NCBI RefSeq assembly: GCF_000190475.1
Contig: NZ_AEWH01000042.1
Coordinates: 52,236 to 116,235, forward strand
Reading direction: 5' to 3'
DNA length: 64,000 nucleotides
Source: Ornithinibacillus scapharcae TW25
Lineage (GTDB): Bacteria; Bacillota; Bacilli; Bacillales; Amphibacillaceae
The notes below the pieces were generated by a model that worked only from the letters and a program-made list of their open reading frames with translations, was not told where the DNA came from and ran no database searches. A program made the position numbers and the translations under genes. Of this stretch, positions 26,555-36,858 are shown piece by piece; the stretch's first letter is position 1; the number at the start of each line of letters is the position of its first letter.

Positions 26555-27318
26555 TCAATTTCTTATCCAGTATTCAGAACCATCCTTACTACGATTCATG
26601 AATCCATATTCAATTAAATATCTTCTAATTGTTGCAAAGTCACTGTATATTGCTTTCAAAATTTCATTTACTTCCTTCTCGGAATATTTTCTATCCGCTT
26701 CAAATCGTTTCATTATATTTTGTAGAACAATCAATTTCCGTTTTTCCTTACTTGGAAAAATATCTAACTTACCATCAGTACCTTCTTTGAAATAAGTTGA
26801 TAAAATCTTTTCCTTTTCTTCCTCAGTTGTTGCATACCGTTCATCCACCATTTTTGCCCCCTTATGAAAACTAACAAAATTATGTTCCAGTTTTTCCTCT
26901 GATTTCTCACGTAATAGATTCATTATCGTCAGAAACACCTTAGCTTGTTTTTCTTTTTCTTTCAGTTTAAATCGGTGATTTCTAACAGTAGACGGACTAC
27001 CCATATTTAACTCTTTTACAATTTCTTTGTCATTTAACCCTTTTTAAAGTAAAGAAGTAATTCCCTTTGGTGTTCGGACAACCCAGTGTATTTTTTGTCC
27101 ATCTTAAGCAAATAATCAAATACGGAAACATGATCTTCTTGAATGTGCAGCGATATAGCCTTTCTAGCTTCACATAAAACCCCGTTCGATGGATATATAA
27201 CCCCATCTAAAAACCTCTCGCCACATAGAAGACAAACATATTTTTCATCCATTAAGACATAACCATTTTCAAGCTCTTCAATCGATGCATTCCAAAACAA
27301 CTCCCCATCACCAATCAC
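26555..27318 (-). pseudogene. DUF2087 transcriptional regulator, frameshifted
   Basis: Two adjacent minus-strand frames (27318-27034 and 27004-26555, the second open from about 27037) join into a protein of about 254 residues. The first part ends LSEHQRELLLYFKKG and the second continues LNDKEIVKELNMGSPSTVRN, which together form a LuxR-type HTH. The C-terminus is the DUF2087 domain (DGKLDIFPSKEKRKLIVL, RRYLIEYGFM). The N-terminal half has a C-x-x-C pair (CLLCGERF) with later His, perhaps a zinc site. The break is a one-base loss in an A-run (T-run on the plus strand, about 27042-27046). It may be a sequencing error rather than a dead gene. Confidence 0.82.
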
Positions 27319-27513
27319 GTAAACATAACCTCTATTCGTTTGTTATTTTATAAACATTATATATTTTTGTTTACATATAATCAATTATTAACCAGAAAAC
27401 CCAATATGAAAGCTTTGACTAAAAATACCGTTAAGTTAATGGTAAATAGGCGAATGTTTTTATCCCATATTTCTTGTCAGCGCATATCCTAGTTAAAAAG
27501 CGGAGGAATGCGA

Positions 27514-28719
27514 ATGTTTTATTATCAGTATTATTTTCCACAGGTTGTCCCTGTTCATTATCACGGCCAGCCATTATTTATGGATATCCGTCAACAAACA
27601 AGTGTTCAGGAGATACTTCAAATCATTCGAACACAACATAATAATTTATATACACAGTTAGAAAACGCCGGAATGAATCGGCAAATTGCTGAGTATGTCT
27701 TTTTCTTTGTTGTGAATTATACCGTGAATCAAGCAAACACGAATCAAACAGCCAACCAAATTTATAACCAATTCCAAAGACAGGTACCATGGTTTAACCT
27801 ATTGTTTAGACAATTCAACGTGCCCCAGAATGTCGCAGATCGCGTTCTTGTTCGAGTCATTCAAATTACCTTAGACGCATTAAAAGGTGAGGAACAGCCA
27901 CCTAGCCAAGGTTGGTCTAATTGGGAAGACTTAGGGGGAGTACTAACCTCAGCTCCTACTGTTGCCTCTTGGCAGCCGAATCGATTAGATGTGTTCGTTC
28001 GGGGAACAGATAATGCTCTTTATCACAAATGGTGGGACGGACGTAGATGGAATGATTGGGAAAATCTCGGTGGTGTTCTAACCAGCGCACCAGGTGCCGT
28101 ATCATGGGGGCCGAATCGTATTGATGTCTTTGTACGCGGTACGGATAATGCACTCTATCATAAATGGTGGGACGGGGCACGTTGGAATGACTGGGAAAGT
28201 CTAGGAGGAACCTTAACTAGTGGCCCTGCCGTGTCATCACGTCGTTCTAATCAACTTGATGTATTTGTCCGTGGAACTGGTAATCGTCTATATAAGAGAA
28301 CATGGAATGGTTCACGTTGGGAAGAGTGGGAGGACCTCGGTGGAAATCTAGACTCTGAACCTGCTGCTGTTTCATGGGGTCCAAATCGTATTGATGTGTT
28401 TGCTAGAGGACAAAACCGCAATTTAATTCATAAATGGTGGAACGGTAACAGATGGAGTGATTGGGAAAGCCTTGGAGGAACCTTAACTAGTGCTCCGACA
28501 GTTTCATCCAGAAGAAACAATCAATTGGATGTATTTGTTCGTGGAACTGGTAATAGACTATATAAGAGGACATGGAATGGCACTCGTTGGGAAGGATGGG
28601 AGAACCTCGGTGGATCGTTGACCTCAGCACCTGCTGCCGTTTCATGGGGACCGAATCGAATCGATGTATTTGCTAGAGGAGATAATCAATCCCTAATTCA
28701 TTCTTACTTCGGTAGATAA
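27514..28719 (+). CDS. PLL-like beta-propeller lectin with novel N-terminal domain
   Basis: This 401-residue protein has two parts. Residues about 1-128 form a Tyr/Gln/Asn-rich helical region ([36 protein letters not shown]) that I do not recognise. Residues about 133-401 are six repeats of about 45 residues, each like [13 protein letters not shown]...[20 protein letters not shown]. That is the blade motif of PLL/AFL-type fucose-binding lectins (DUF346). Blades 3 and 5 are almost identical, as are 4 and 6 in their first half, showing recent internal duplication. There is no signal peptide. ATG 27514 is favoured: GGAGGA abuts the earlier ATG at 27508. Possibly a spore-surface or cell-adhesion protein, by inference only. 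Confidence 0.8.
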   Translation: MFYYQYYFPQVVPVHYHGQPLFMDIRQQTSVQEILQIIRTQHNNLYTQLENAGMNRQIAEYVFFFVVNYTVNQANTNQTANQIYNQFQRQVPWFNLLFRQFNVPQNVADRVLVRVIQITLDALKGEEQPPSQGWSNWEDLGGVLTSAPTVASWQPNRLDVFVRGTDNALYHKWWDGRRWNDWENLGGVLTSAPGAVSWGPNRIDVFVRGTDNALYHKWWDGARWNDWESLGGTLTSGPAVSSRRSNQLDVFVRGTGNRLYKRTWNGSRWEEWEDLGGNLDSEPAAVSWGPNRIDVFARGQNRNLIHKWWNGNRWSDWESLGGTLTSAPTVSSRRNNQLDVFVRGTGNRLYKRTWNGTRWEGWENLGGSLTSAPAAVSWGPNRIDVFARGDNQSLIHSYFGR

Positions 28720-28760
28720 AACAACACTACAGCTGTCTTCTACCCAAGACAAACAAGAAA

Positions 28761-28788
28761 AGGGTGCTTTTGCACCCTAGTATTTTTT
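28761..28788 (+). terminator. Terminator after the lectin gene
   Basis: AGGGTGC pairs with GCACCCT around a 4-nt loop, followed by a T-rich stretch. Confidence 0.7.
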
Positions 28789-28842
28789 CCCACAGAATGA
28801 TAAAATATTTACTTTCAATCTAATAGAGGACGAGGTCTACAT

Positions 28843-30219
28843 ATGCGAAAAAAAAGTATTTCTAGCTTATCTAATTCAAAAAACAATATACAATTAAAAC
28901 GTACATTAGGAGCATTCGATTTAGTCATGCTAGGCGTTGGAGCCATCATTGGAACAGGAATATTTATACTTCCAGGAACTGTTGCAGCACTACATGCTGG
29001 ACCCGCGATTGTCTATTCCTTTATTATTGCGGCCATTGTCTGCTCGTTTGCAGCCATGTGCTACTCTGAATTTGCTTCATCTGTGCCAGTAACAGGAAGC
29101 GCCTATACATATAGCTACATTGTTTTTGGTGAGGTTGTTGCATGGATAGTAGCTTGGGCACTTGTCCTGGAATATGGACTAGCCGCAGCTTCTGTAGCCA
29201 CTGGATGGTCTGCTTATTTTGTATCATTACTAGAGGGATTCCAGATATTTATCCCAGTAGCACTAACTGGCCCTTATAATCCAGATGAAGGTACTTTCAT
29301 TAATTTGCCAGCAATGATTATCGTACTTGCTTTGGCGCTGTTATTAACATTCGGATTACAAGAATCGAATCGATTGAATAAAATTATGGTTTTTATCAAG
29401 GTATCTGTCATTTTACTATTTCTCATCGTAGGAGTATTTTATGTTACACCAGATAACTGGCAACCATTTATGCCTTTTGGCTGGGATGGTGTATTTACTG
29501 GGGCTGCATTAGTGTTCTTTGCCTTTCTAGGATTTGACGCTGTTTCCTCCGCTGCAGAGGAAGTGAAAAATCCTCAACGGAATATGCCTATCGGAATTAT
29601 TGGTTCCTTACTAGTATGTACCGCGTTGTATGTAGCGGTTTCCCTTGTATTAACCGGTATGGTTTCCTACAAACATTTAAATGTTAGTGACCCAGTGAGC
29701 TTTGCGATGGAGCTGGTTAACCAGAATTGGATTGCGGGATTTATATCGCTTGGGGCGATTGCAGGTATGATTACGGTAATTCTTGTACTATTATATGGGG
29801 GAACTCGATTGCTATTTGCTCTAGGTCGTGACCAGTTATTACCTGGGTTCATGAGTCATGTTAGCAAGAATAGAAATACACCTGTAATAAGCACATGGAT
29901 ATTCTCTATTTTGATTGCAATCTGTGCAGGGTTACTTCCATTATCACAACTAGCCGAAATGGCCAATATGGGAACATTACTCGCCTTTACTATCGTTTCC
30001 ATTGGGGTTATATTTTTGCGAAAAGATAAAAGTGCACCTCAAAGTGGGTTCCGTGTGCCATTATTTCCGGTTATCCCAATCGTATCGTTTATATTATGTA
30101 TATTTTTAATCACAAAGCTATCAGTAGATACGTTATTAGCATCAGGTGTATGGTTCTTCATAGGACTAGTTATTTACTTTAGCTATGGCAGAAGCAGAAG
30201 CCATATGAATAAAAGGTAA
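28843..30219 (+). CDS. APC family amino acid permease (YfnA-like)
   Basis: The 458-residue protein has 12 predicted membrane helices and the APC-superfamily start GVGAIIGTGIFILPGTVAAL, where the unwound helix 1 binds substrate. FAFLGFDAVSSAAEEVKNPQ is the helix 6 region of the cationic amino acid transporter subfamily. It resembles B. subtilis YfnA. ATG 28843 follows GAGGACGAGGT. Monocistronic. The exact substrate is not clear. Confidence 0.88.
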   Translation: MRKKSISSLSNSKNNIQLKRTLGAFDLVMLGVGAIIGTGIFILPGTVAALHAGPAIVYSFIIAAIVCSFAAMCYSEFASSVPVTGSAYTYSYIVFGEVVAWIVAWALVLEYGLAAASVATGWSAYFVSLLEGFQIFIPVALTGPYNPDEGTFINLPAMIIVLALALLLTFGLQESNRLNKIMVFIKVSVILLFLIVGVFYVTPDNWQPFMPFGWDGVFTGAALVFFAFLGFDAVSSAAEEVKNPQRNMPIGIIGSLLVCTALYVAVSLVLTGMVSYKHLNVSDPVSFAMELVNQNWIAGFISLGAIAGMITVILVLLYGGTRLLFALGRDQLLPGFMSHVSKNRNTPVISTWIFSILIAICAGLLPLSQLAEMANMGTLLAFTIVSIGVIFLRKDKSAPQSGFRVPLFPVIPIVSFILCIFLITKLSVDTLLASGVWFFIGLVIYFSYGRSRSHMNKR

Positions 30220-30228
30220 GTAAAAGTT

Positions 30229-30277
30229 AATAGCCCCGAACAAATTCACGATATCGAATTAGTTCGGGGCTATTTTT
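30229..30277. terminator. Bidirectional terminator
   Basis: AATAGCCCCGAAC (30229-30241) pairs with GTTCGGGGCTATT (30262-30274), between the convergent permease and bceB-like genes. Confidence 0.88.
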
Positions 30278-30307
30278 CCGCTCATTTCTAAACCTATCAT
30301 AGGTCAA

Positions 30308-32173
30308 CTAAAGCACCGCTTTGATCTGTCTTGTATAGAAATAACGCACAATAAAGTAATAAATAATTTGGATTGCTAGAAAAACACCTAATACTATAGC
30401 AGATACATCAGCTAGGTTATGATAGAAAAGATTCGAAAGTGCCGTTAGCGCAACCGCTCCATGCACGATTGCCACAATTATCGGTGTAAAGAATAACAGA
30501 GCAATCTGTCTACTTAACACCTTACTTAATTCCTTCTCAGTAAGACCCATTTTCATAATTGCTTTAAATTTTTGTTTATCTTCATCCAAGTCTGTATAAA
30601 GGCGGAAGTATAGGAAACTTCCTGCTGAAACAAAGAAAACAATCCCTATAAATAATCCTACAAATAACACACTAGCAAATTGCTTATTTAAGGAGTAAAT
30701 TCTATAGTCTAAAACAAATAGTTTATAGACAGGAATTTCCTCATACAATTCTTCAGCGACTTTAATAAGCCCTGACTCTCCACTCATAACATGCCAAGCA
30801 GTATAGTAGTCCTTAAATTCCGGTTTAGGGAGTTTGGAGTGATCATGATCCGAAACAACATAATAAGAATCTTGTGCAGGTAAAGCCTTTGAATAGATGA
30901 CATCATTTGCCTTTAATTTTTCACCAGATGTTAACAACACTTCCTGCTGTAATAATTCATCTGTTTCCCCATAATTACTTCCAGTAAATTCTACAACAAC
31001 TATCTCACCATCATTAACCTCTATCGGATCCTCACCAATTAATGTTGAAAATCGGTTAAAATCTGATTCATTTGCAATCAAGGATAAATTATCACCATAT
31101 CTATAATAGTTGAGGATACCATTAGCTTGCTTCGTTTCTATATTAGCTTCTTCTAACTTTTTATTTATTAGCGATTTATTATCCTCTTCATCTTCTTCAG
31201 AAGTAAATGTCACTGAATTAGGCTGTGATTTCTTCAGTTCTGATGTTAGTGTTGTTTGAAAACCAAACAGTGTACCAATCGCACTAAATGCAACCGTTGA
31301 TATGATAGCAACTAAGAAGAACGTTCTAGCATTATCCTTCATTCGAAATGATAAGTCGGATAATAGAATCATGTTAGTTCTACGCCAAAAAATAGACTTA
31401 TTACTTTTTAAACGCCCGATAACATAAACACTAAGTTGTGTAAATAATAAATAGGTTCCAATCGTAACAACGATAATTACTGGAAGCATCGCCGTTATGA
31501 CCATTACACCTTCCACTAGTAAAGCAACGACATATCCTGAACCTAACAATAATATAGCTAATATGGTTAAGAAAATATTGGCTTTAGGTTCTCCCTTCGA
31601 CTTCTTATTACTTTTAATTAACTCAATTAGCTTACGGCTTCGCAGTACATACGAAACAAAAATTGAGATAATGAAAAATAAAATAACAAAGGAAATAAAA
31701 GTTATCACGATTGCTTGAACCGGAAAATAGAAATCAAGTCCACCTTCCAATACGAGTACATTTTCTGCCACCAATAAAATAAACTTCGCGAATACTAAAC
31801 CAAGGAGAATACCACTAATTGTTGCAGCAATTCCTATAATCGTATTCTCTAGAAACACCATCATACGAATCTGTTTCATGGACATCCCTTGGATCATCAG
31901 CAACCCAAACTCCCGTTTACGGGACTGAAGAAACGAACTCATGGAATACAAAATAAAGAAGAAAGAAAAGACGTAAATTATCCCGGAAGAGATATTCATC
32001 CCTTGTCGAACACTAGAATTCATTCCATCCCCACTCAGTTCTGGATGAAAAGCAAAGATAGAAAAGGTAAAGAAGACCATTACCGTAAATAAGCTACTAA
32101 GGTAGTAGGCGGCATATAACCTTTTGTTTCGTGCTACATTCCTAAACGCGAATTGACGAAAGGTCATTTCCAT
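30308..32173 (-). CDS. BceB-type ABC transporter permease
   Basis: The 621-residue protein has ten predicted membrane helices with a large extracellular domain of about 210 residues between helices 7 and 8 (residues about 310-520), the hallmark of BceB-type transporters that free lipid II-cycle intermediates from peptide antibiotics. SFLQSRKREFGLLMIQGMS is the coupling region of the first FtsX-like domain, and FKAIMKMGLTEKELSKVLSR that of the second. It overlaps the ATPase gene by 32 bp. The BceS/BceR genes upstream probably sense flux through this transporter. Confidence 0.9.
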   Translation of the reverse strand: MEMTFRQFAFRNVARNKRLYAAYYLSSLFTVMVFFTFSIFAFHPELSGDGMNSSVRQGMNISSGIIYVFSFFFILYSMSSFLQSRKREFGLLMIQGMSMKQIRMMVFLENTIIGIAATISGILLGLVFAKFILLVAENVLVLEGGLDFYFPVQAIVITFISFVILFFIISIFVSYVLRSRKLIELIKSNKKSKGEPKANIFLTILAILLLGSGYVVALLVEGVMVITAMLPVIIVVTIGTYLLFTQLSVYVIGRLKSNKSIFWRRTNMILLSDLSFRMKDNARTFFLVAIISTVAFSAIGTLFGFQTTLTSELKKSQPNSVTFTSEEDEEDNKSLINKKLEEANIETKQANGILNYYRYGDNLSLIANESDFNRFSTLIGEDPIEVNDGEIVVVEFTGSNYGETDELLQQEVLLTSGEKLKANDVIYSKALPAQDSYYVVSDHDHSKLPKPEFKDYYTAWHVMSGESGLIKVAEELYEEIPVYKLFVLDYRIYSLNKQFASVLFVGLFIGIVFFVSAGSFLYFRLYTDLDEDKQKFKAIMKMGLTEKELSKVLSRQIALLFFTPIIVAIVHGAVALTALSNLFYHNLADVSAIVLGVFLAIQIIYYFIVRYFYTRQIKAVL

Positions 32174-32909
32174 CCCCTCCTAGTAAGGAAAGTGTATCGA
32201 TAATCTTTTGGAAGAAGGCTTGACGATTATCTCCCCTATGGATTTCTGAATAAAACTTACCATCACGAATGAACACAACTCGTTTACAATAGCTTGCAGC
32301 TTGCGGATCATGCGTAACCAGCAACATCGTTGTGCGCTCTTTCTGGTTAATCAACTCCAACATCTCCATGACATCTTTCGAGGACTTAGAGTCCAGATTT
32401 CCAGTCGGTTCATCTGCAAGGAGTAGTTTTGGTGTATGAATCATTGCTCGAGCAACGGCAGCGCGTTGTGCTTGACCACCAGATATTTCAAACGTGCGTT
32501 TATTCAAAATACTAGCGATACCTAGCTTTTCCGCAATCGCCTTTGCTTTCCTTTTCATTTCTCTAACCTTTTCCCCATCAAGTGTCAAAGGAAGAACCAT
32601 ATTCTCCTCAACTGTTAACGTATGAAGTAGATTAAAGTCCTGGAAAACAAAGCCTAGCTCTCTTCTCCGAAATTTAGCCAGATCGTCTTTCTTTAGCTTA
32701 TGTGGATTCTTACCATTAATTAAAATTTCCCCGGTAGTTGGTTCATCGATAGTTGCAATCATATTTAGCAAGGTTGTCTTCCCACTACCAGACGGACCCA
32801 TTATTCCAACAAATTCACCTTCTTCAATCGATAGATTTATATCCGTTAAGGCTCTATATGCAATTTTCCCATCATATATCTTACTTACTTGTTTTACTTC
32901 TAACATCAC
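32142..32909 (-). CDS. BceA-type ABC transporter ATPase
   Basis: The 255-residue ATPase shows Walker A GPSGSGKTT, Q-loop VFQDFNL, signature SGGQAQRAAVARA, Walker B LLLADEPTGNLD and switch His LLVTHD, all intact. Two possible starts (Met-Met) follow AGGAGATCG. Together with the overlapping permease it forms a Bce-type detoxification module against cell-wall-active peptides such as bacitracin, though the specific drug cannot be read from sequence. The 82 bp before it probably hold a BceR-controlled promoter; a TATACT -10 box is visible. Confidence 0.92.
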   Translation of the reverse strand: MMLEVKQVSKIYDGKIAYRALTDINLSIEEGEFVGIMGPSGSGKTTLLNMIATIDEPTTGEILINGKNPHKLKKDDLAKFRRRELGFVFQDFNLLHTLTVEENMVLPLTLDGEKVREMKRKAKAIAEKLGIASILNKRTFEISGGQAQRAAVARAMIHTPKLLLADEPTGNLDSKSSKDVMEMLELINQKERTTMLLVTHDPQAASYCKRVVFIRDGKFYSEIHRGDNRQAFFQKIIDTLSLLGGDGNDLSSIRV

Positions 32910-32991
32910 ACGATCTCCTTCTTATTATTGACCTGTGATTAGTATACAGCCTTTTACTCTCGGGAAACTATCGATTCTTCTTTCACTTTCC

Positions 32992-33993
32992 TTACAACGC
33001 TGTAAGGTTCTGTGTATCTGAAAAGATAATCCGTACGGTTGTTCCGCTATTGACTTCTGTACCAACTTCTATCTGGTGCCCAAGATAATCAATTATTTCC
33101 TTTACTAAATAGAGGCCCATTCCTGTAGACTCTCGATACTTCCGACCATTTTCCCCTGTATAAAATGGATCAAATATACGGCGTTGGTCCGTATCAGGTA
33201 TACCAATCCCATAATCCGTTACCTCTAGGATAGCCTCTTTTTGTCTATCATATAAGGAAATTAGAACTCGGTTACTGCGACCAGCTGAATATTTTACCGC
33301 ATTATTTAATAGCTGGGAAAGAATAAAAAACATCCATTTTTCATCTGTTTCAACCGTTATCGCTTCTCTCGATTCTTCTAACTTCGGATAGACTTGGTTT
33401 CGAATATAGAATCGTTTATTTTCCTTGTTTACTTCATGGATAATAGATGACAAGTTAACCGGTTTAATATGAAAATCCTGCTCAATCGTTCGTAGTCTTG
33501 CCATATAGAGAACAGTATTTAAGCCATTTTTTATACGGTCTGTTTCTTCCCTAATACTAGAAGAGTCTGGCTCATCTAAGCCTTGAGCAGTTAATTCAAT
33601 AACCGATAGTGGGGTTTTCATTTGATGAACCCACTGATCCATAAACTTTCGATGTTCTTCTTGTTGCTTTTCTTTTTCACTCAGTCGATGTTGATATAAT
33701 TTATATTGTTCTCGTAGTAGATTATCCAGGGCAACTGCTATTGGAGCTTGATCCGCCACTTGAAAGGTATCATCTAACGAATCGAGTGGACTTTCTAAAC
33801 GACGGTAAAATTCCCGATGTTTTATCCAGTGATAGAACAAATAACCAACCAGAAAGAATAAAATGATGAAGCCAGCATAAAAAAACAGCTTCAAGTCTCG
33901 ATAACCATCTAACCAATAAATAAGCAGAAGGAAAATCAGTTGAACAATATGTACGACGAGAAGAAATGCATGTTCTTTTAAGAACAATTTCAT
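32992..33993 (-). CDS. BceS-like intramembrane-sensing histidine kinase
   Basis: This 333-residue kinase has two membrane helices (about residues 9-26 and 34-56) with almost no extracellular loop, typical of BceS kinases that sense through their ABC transporter. The phospho-acceptor His lies in DQWVHQMKTPLSVIE (about 122). The ATPase domain has LLNNAVKYS (N box), DYGIGIPDTDQRRIFDPFY (G1/F) and STGMGLYLVKEI (G2). It overlaps the response regulator by 4 bp. Confidence 0.93.
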   Translation of the reverse strand: MKLFLKEHAFLLVVHIVQLIFLLLIYWLDGYRDLKLFFYAGFIILFFLVGYLFYHWIKHREFYRRLESPLDSLDDTFQVADQAPIAVALDNLLREQYKLYQHRLSEKEKQQEEHRKFMDQWVHQMKTPLSVIELTAQGLDEPDSSSIREETDRIKNGLNTVLYMARLRTIEQDFHIKPVNLSSIIHEVNKENKRFYIRNQVYPKLEESREAITVETDEKWMFFILSQLLNNAVKYSAGRSNRVLISLYDRQKEAILEVTDYGIGIPDTDQRRIFDPFYTGENGRKYRESTGMGLYLVKEIIDYLGHQIEVGTEVNSGTTVRIIFSDTQNLTAL

Positions 33994-34700
33994 ACTTCTT
34001 CCTCCTTAGGCCAAGTTACGTACAGACGATAACCCACTCCTCTCACTGTTTCAACCCCTTCATGAATACCAATCTCCTGAAGTTTCTTTCTTACCCTGGT
34101 TATATTGACATTTAACGTATTTTCATCCACGTAGGATTGGTCATCCCATAATTTTTCTAACAAATCCTCGCGGCCAGCCACTCTTGGATATCGTTCCATT
34201 AAGCTTTCCATTATATCGGATTCATTTTTAGACAATGATACGGTTTTAGTACCAAAAGTCAGTTCTAGTCTTTCAGGCAAAAGCTTTAGCCCAGATACCT
34301 CCAAGACACGCTCAGCCGCTCTTGTTGCATATTCTCCATATGCTCGTCGTAATTGACTACGTATTTTTGCCATCACTAGTTCAGGGTGGAACGGCTTCGT
34401 GATATAATCATCTGCACCATTTTCTAATGCCAACACCTGATCCATCTCACCAATTCGTGCAGATAGAAAAATAACCGGACATACAGATTCCTTTCGTATT
34501 TGACGACACCAAAAATACCCATCATAGCTTGGTAGATTGATATCTAACAGAACCAAATGTGGTTGTATTTGATGGAATTCGTCCATTACGCGGTCAAAGT
34601 CTATCACATTGGATACAGTGTAACCGTATTTTTCAATATGTGTTTTTAAATGTTCTGCTAGTTTCGGGTCATCTTCTACGATCATAATTTTTTGTTGCAT
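33990..34700 (-). CDS. BceR-like OmpR family response regulator
   Basis: The 236-residue protein has a receiver domain (MIVEDDPKLAEHLK, phospho-acceptor Asp in LVLLDINLPSYDG, Lys in DYITKPF) and a C-terminal winged helix ending VDENTLNVNITRVRKKLQE and RGVGYRLY. ATG 34700 is favoured: GAGGGAG lies 7 bp upstream; an in-frame ATG 6 bp earlier is possible. It should activate the bceAB-like operon when its kinase detects a peptide antibiotic. Confidence 0.93.
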   Translation of the reverse strand: MQQKIMIVEDDPKLAEHLKTHIEKYGYTVSNVIDFDRVMDEFHQIQPHLVLLDINLPSYDGYFWCRQIRKESVCPVIFLSARIGEMDQVLALENGADDYITKPFHPELVMAKIRSQLRRAYGEYATRAAERVLEVSGLKLLPERLELTFGTKTVSLSKNESDIMESLMERYPRVAGREDLLEKLWDDQSYVDENTLNVNITRVRKKLQEIGIHEGVETVRGVGYRLYVTWPKEEEV

Positions 34701-34772
34701 CTCCATACTCCCTCTAACCATAATTTCATAAGCCATTTGTAGTTGTATTGATTTTACTGCTACTAAAGAAAA

Positions 34773-34813
34773 AAATCTAGAAGAGCATCATTCCGATGTA
34801 CTTCTAGATTTTC
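34773..34813 (-). terminator. Terminator after the phosphatase gene
   Basis: AAATCTAGAAG (34773-34783) pairs with CTTCTAGATTT (34801-34811), with A-runs giving T-runs on the minus strand. Confidence 0.82.
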
Positions 34814-34915
34814 CACTACAGTGGTGATTTAATCCACCTTGCTTCATTGTCATTCATTTAATAAATTTGTATTTGTAGGTATAAGCACTTACAAGTAGGT
34901 ACGAAGTAAAATAAA

Positions 34916-35692
34916 TTAGGACTCTAATAGATGATTTCTAAGCAATGTTATTTCTTCCTCGGATAATCCTATCCCTTGTGAAAGATATATATCAACATCG
35001 CCAAACTTTTTCTCTATCTCATCAAAAAATGCACGAATATAATCAATTCTAGCCTCATATATAGCCTTTACTACCTCTCGATCAATATGACTTGGCAATA
35101 TATAGCCGATTGCCGTAAAGCCTCTTTCAATCTCCTCTAATAGATTGTTCGTGTATAAATAGTCCTCTTCTATCACCTCACGAGGCACACGTAACAAACT
35201 TAATAGTAATGCTGCAACTACGCCAGTTCTATCCTTGCCTGCCATACAATGAAATAACATTGGCTCAGTAGGATTATCAATCAATAGTTGAAATATCCTT
35301 CTAAACTCTAAGGTATTTGAAATCATTTCACGATTGAGTGAAAGAAGCATTTCACCAGGTTTACTATTCATTAGTTTTGTCTCAAATTGATTCAAGTCAC
35401 CTGGTTGTCTTACTACCTCTTCATCCTTTATTAATGGGATATGATTCCATGTTACCCCTTCTAAAATTGGGTCTGGGTGTTTATTCACCTCGTCATTATC
35501 ACGTAAATCACAAATGTTTTTAATACCCATTTCACGAAGCCTATTCTTATCAGTTTCTGTAATTCTACTAAGATTTCCCGATCGAAAAAGCATCCCGTTC
35601 TTCACGCGCTTTCCATCAGTAGTTTCATAGCCACCTAAATCCCTAAAATTAAAACTACCTTCCATTTTCACTTCCCGAGATAGTTGCCTCAT
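34916..35692 (-). CDS. Tyrosine/dual-specificity protein phosphatase
   Basis: The 258-residue protein has the cysteine phosphatase loop HCMAGKDRTGVVAA (C-x5-R, about residues 147-160) and the N-terminal FNFRDLGGY typical of the bacterial Y_phosphatase3 family, whose members act on phosphotyrosine, phosphoserine or phosphoinositides. The start is uncertain: ATG 35692 follows GGGGG; an ATG at 35707 has a weaker site. Monocistronic. Substrate unknown. Confidence 0.85.
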   Translation of the reverse strand: MRQLSREVKMEGSFNFRDLGGYETTDGKRVKNGMLFRSGNLSRITETDKNRLREMGIKNICDLRDNDEVNKHPDPILEGVTWNHIPLIKDEEVVRQPGDLNQFETKLMNSKPGEMLLSLNREMISNTLEFRRIFQLLIDNPTEPMLFHCMAGKDRTGVVAALLLSLLRVPREVIEEDYLYTNNLLEEIERGFTAIGYILPSHIDREVVKAIYEARIDYIRAFFDEIEKKFGDVDIYLSQGIGLSEEEITLLRNHLLES

Positions 35693-35834
35693 TTGTTTTT
35701 CCCCCATCCTGCAATCCGTTAATGATTTTAATTATACAGGATTGGCAACATAATTTCCCAAGAATAGTTTAGAATTTTTTATACAAACTATAATTAACAA
35801 CGGTACTTAAACTTGACTTGGAGAGAATTAACCT

Positions 35835-36842
35835 ATGAAGTTATTATCATTTATTGTATGTTCGCTTACATGCCTATTAGTAGTCCCCATTTTATCCGTT
35901 GCCGCTTCTAATCCATATGAGGTGAAACAAGGCGATACACTTCCTGATATTGCAATCAAGTATTCGACTAGTGCCGAAAACTTAATTCAGATAAACGGAC
36001 TACAAACATCAAACTTATTAGAAGGACAGCTGTTAATAGTTCCTACTAAACATGAAGTTATGCCAGGTGAGAGCATTCAAGATATTGCGACAGAGCATCG
36101 TTCGACTGTTGAAAGTATAAAAAAAGACAATCATTTAACTTCTAATTATTTGTACCCTGGTCAAATTCTAGACATTAATCCGAGGAAGCTGAATCGGAAG
36201 GGTAACCATATTCTGATGACTTTAGATGAATTTAAAGAATGGCTGTTTAACCATCAATTCTCAAGGGAAATACGTCTTATTCAACAACATCATACATGGC
36301 AGCCGTCCTATAAACATTTCCACGGCAATAATCATTTCCAGCTACTTGACAGTATGCGAACCCATCATATGAAAACGATGGGGTGGAGTGATATCGCGCA
36401 GAACATTACTATATTTCCAGATGGGAAGATTGCTGTTTCAAGACCTTTTGACGTAGCGCCTGAAGGAACAATCGGACCGACAGCAAATAAACATGGAATA
36501 GCCATCGAGAACATTGGTAACTTCGACAAAGGGCATGATGTAATGACAAAAGAACAGAAGGATGCAATTGTTGCTGTTACGGCATTACTCAGTTTAAAGT
36601 TTGACTTAACACCTTCTATTGATACGATTACCTACCATCACTGGTGGCATTATAAAACAAAAGAAAGAGTATTAGATGATGCAAAAGACTATGAAGTAAA
36701 ATCCTGTCCGGGAACAGCCTTTTTCGGTGGTAATTCTACTGCAAATGCCCAAACATATTTTTATCCACTAGTCCAAGAAAAGATGGAAGAATTCAAACGA
36801 ACATTTTCTAAACAAGAATACAAAGACCCTCTAGCGCAATAG
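35835..36842 (+). CDS. Secreted LysM protein with amidase/PGRP-like domain
   Basis: This 335-residue protein has a signal peptide (residues about 1-24, ending SVAAS), two LysM peptidoglycan-binding domains (about 28-72 beginning YEVKQGDTLPDIA, and 75-118 beginning HEVMPGESIQDIA), and an N-acetylmuramoyl-L-alanine amidase type 2/PGRP-like domain from about 145. Zinc ligands of that fold would be the His in IQQHHTW, in YHHWWH and the Cys region KSCPGTAF. It probably trims cell wall or spore peptidoglycan. A terminator follows its stop. Confidence 0.85.
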   Translation: MKLLSFIVCSLTCLLVVPILSVAASNPYEVKQGDTLPDIAIKYSTSAENLIQINGLQTSNLLEGQLLIVPTKHEVMPGESIQDIATEHRSTVESIKKDNHLTSNYLYPGQILDINPRKLNRKGNHILMTLDEFKEWLFNHQFSREIRLIQQHHTWQPSYKHFHGNNHFQLLDSMRTHHMKTMGWSDIAQNITIFPDGKIAVSRPFDVAPEGTIGPTANKHGIAIENIGNFDKGHDVMTKEQKDAIVAVTALLSLKFDLTPSIDTITYHHWWHYKTKERVLDDAKDYEVKSCPGTAFFGGNSTANAQTYFYPLVQEKMEEFKRTFSKQEYKDPLAQ

Positions 36843-36853
36843 AGGGTCTTTCA
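36822..36853. terminator. Terminator at the end of the LysM amidase gene
   Basis: AAGACCCTCT pairs with AGAGGGTCTT; the stop codon lies in the hairpin. It also serves the convergent small lipoprotein gene. Confidence 0.85.
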
Positions 36854-36858
36854 TTATA

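Noticed and set aside
26990-27060. Programmed -1 frameshift joining the two DUF2087 frames
   Set aside because: The run is not a canonical X-XXY-YYZ slippery heptamer in frame, this family is not known to use recoding, and two other genes show the same A-run loss.
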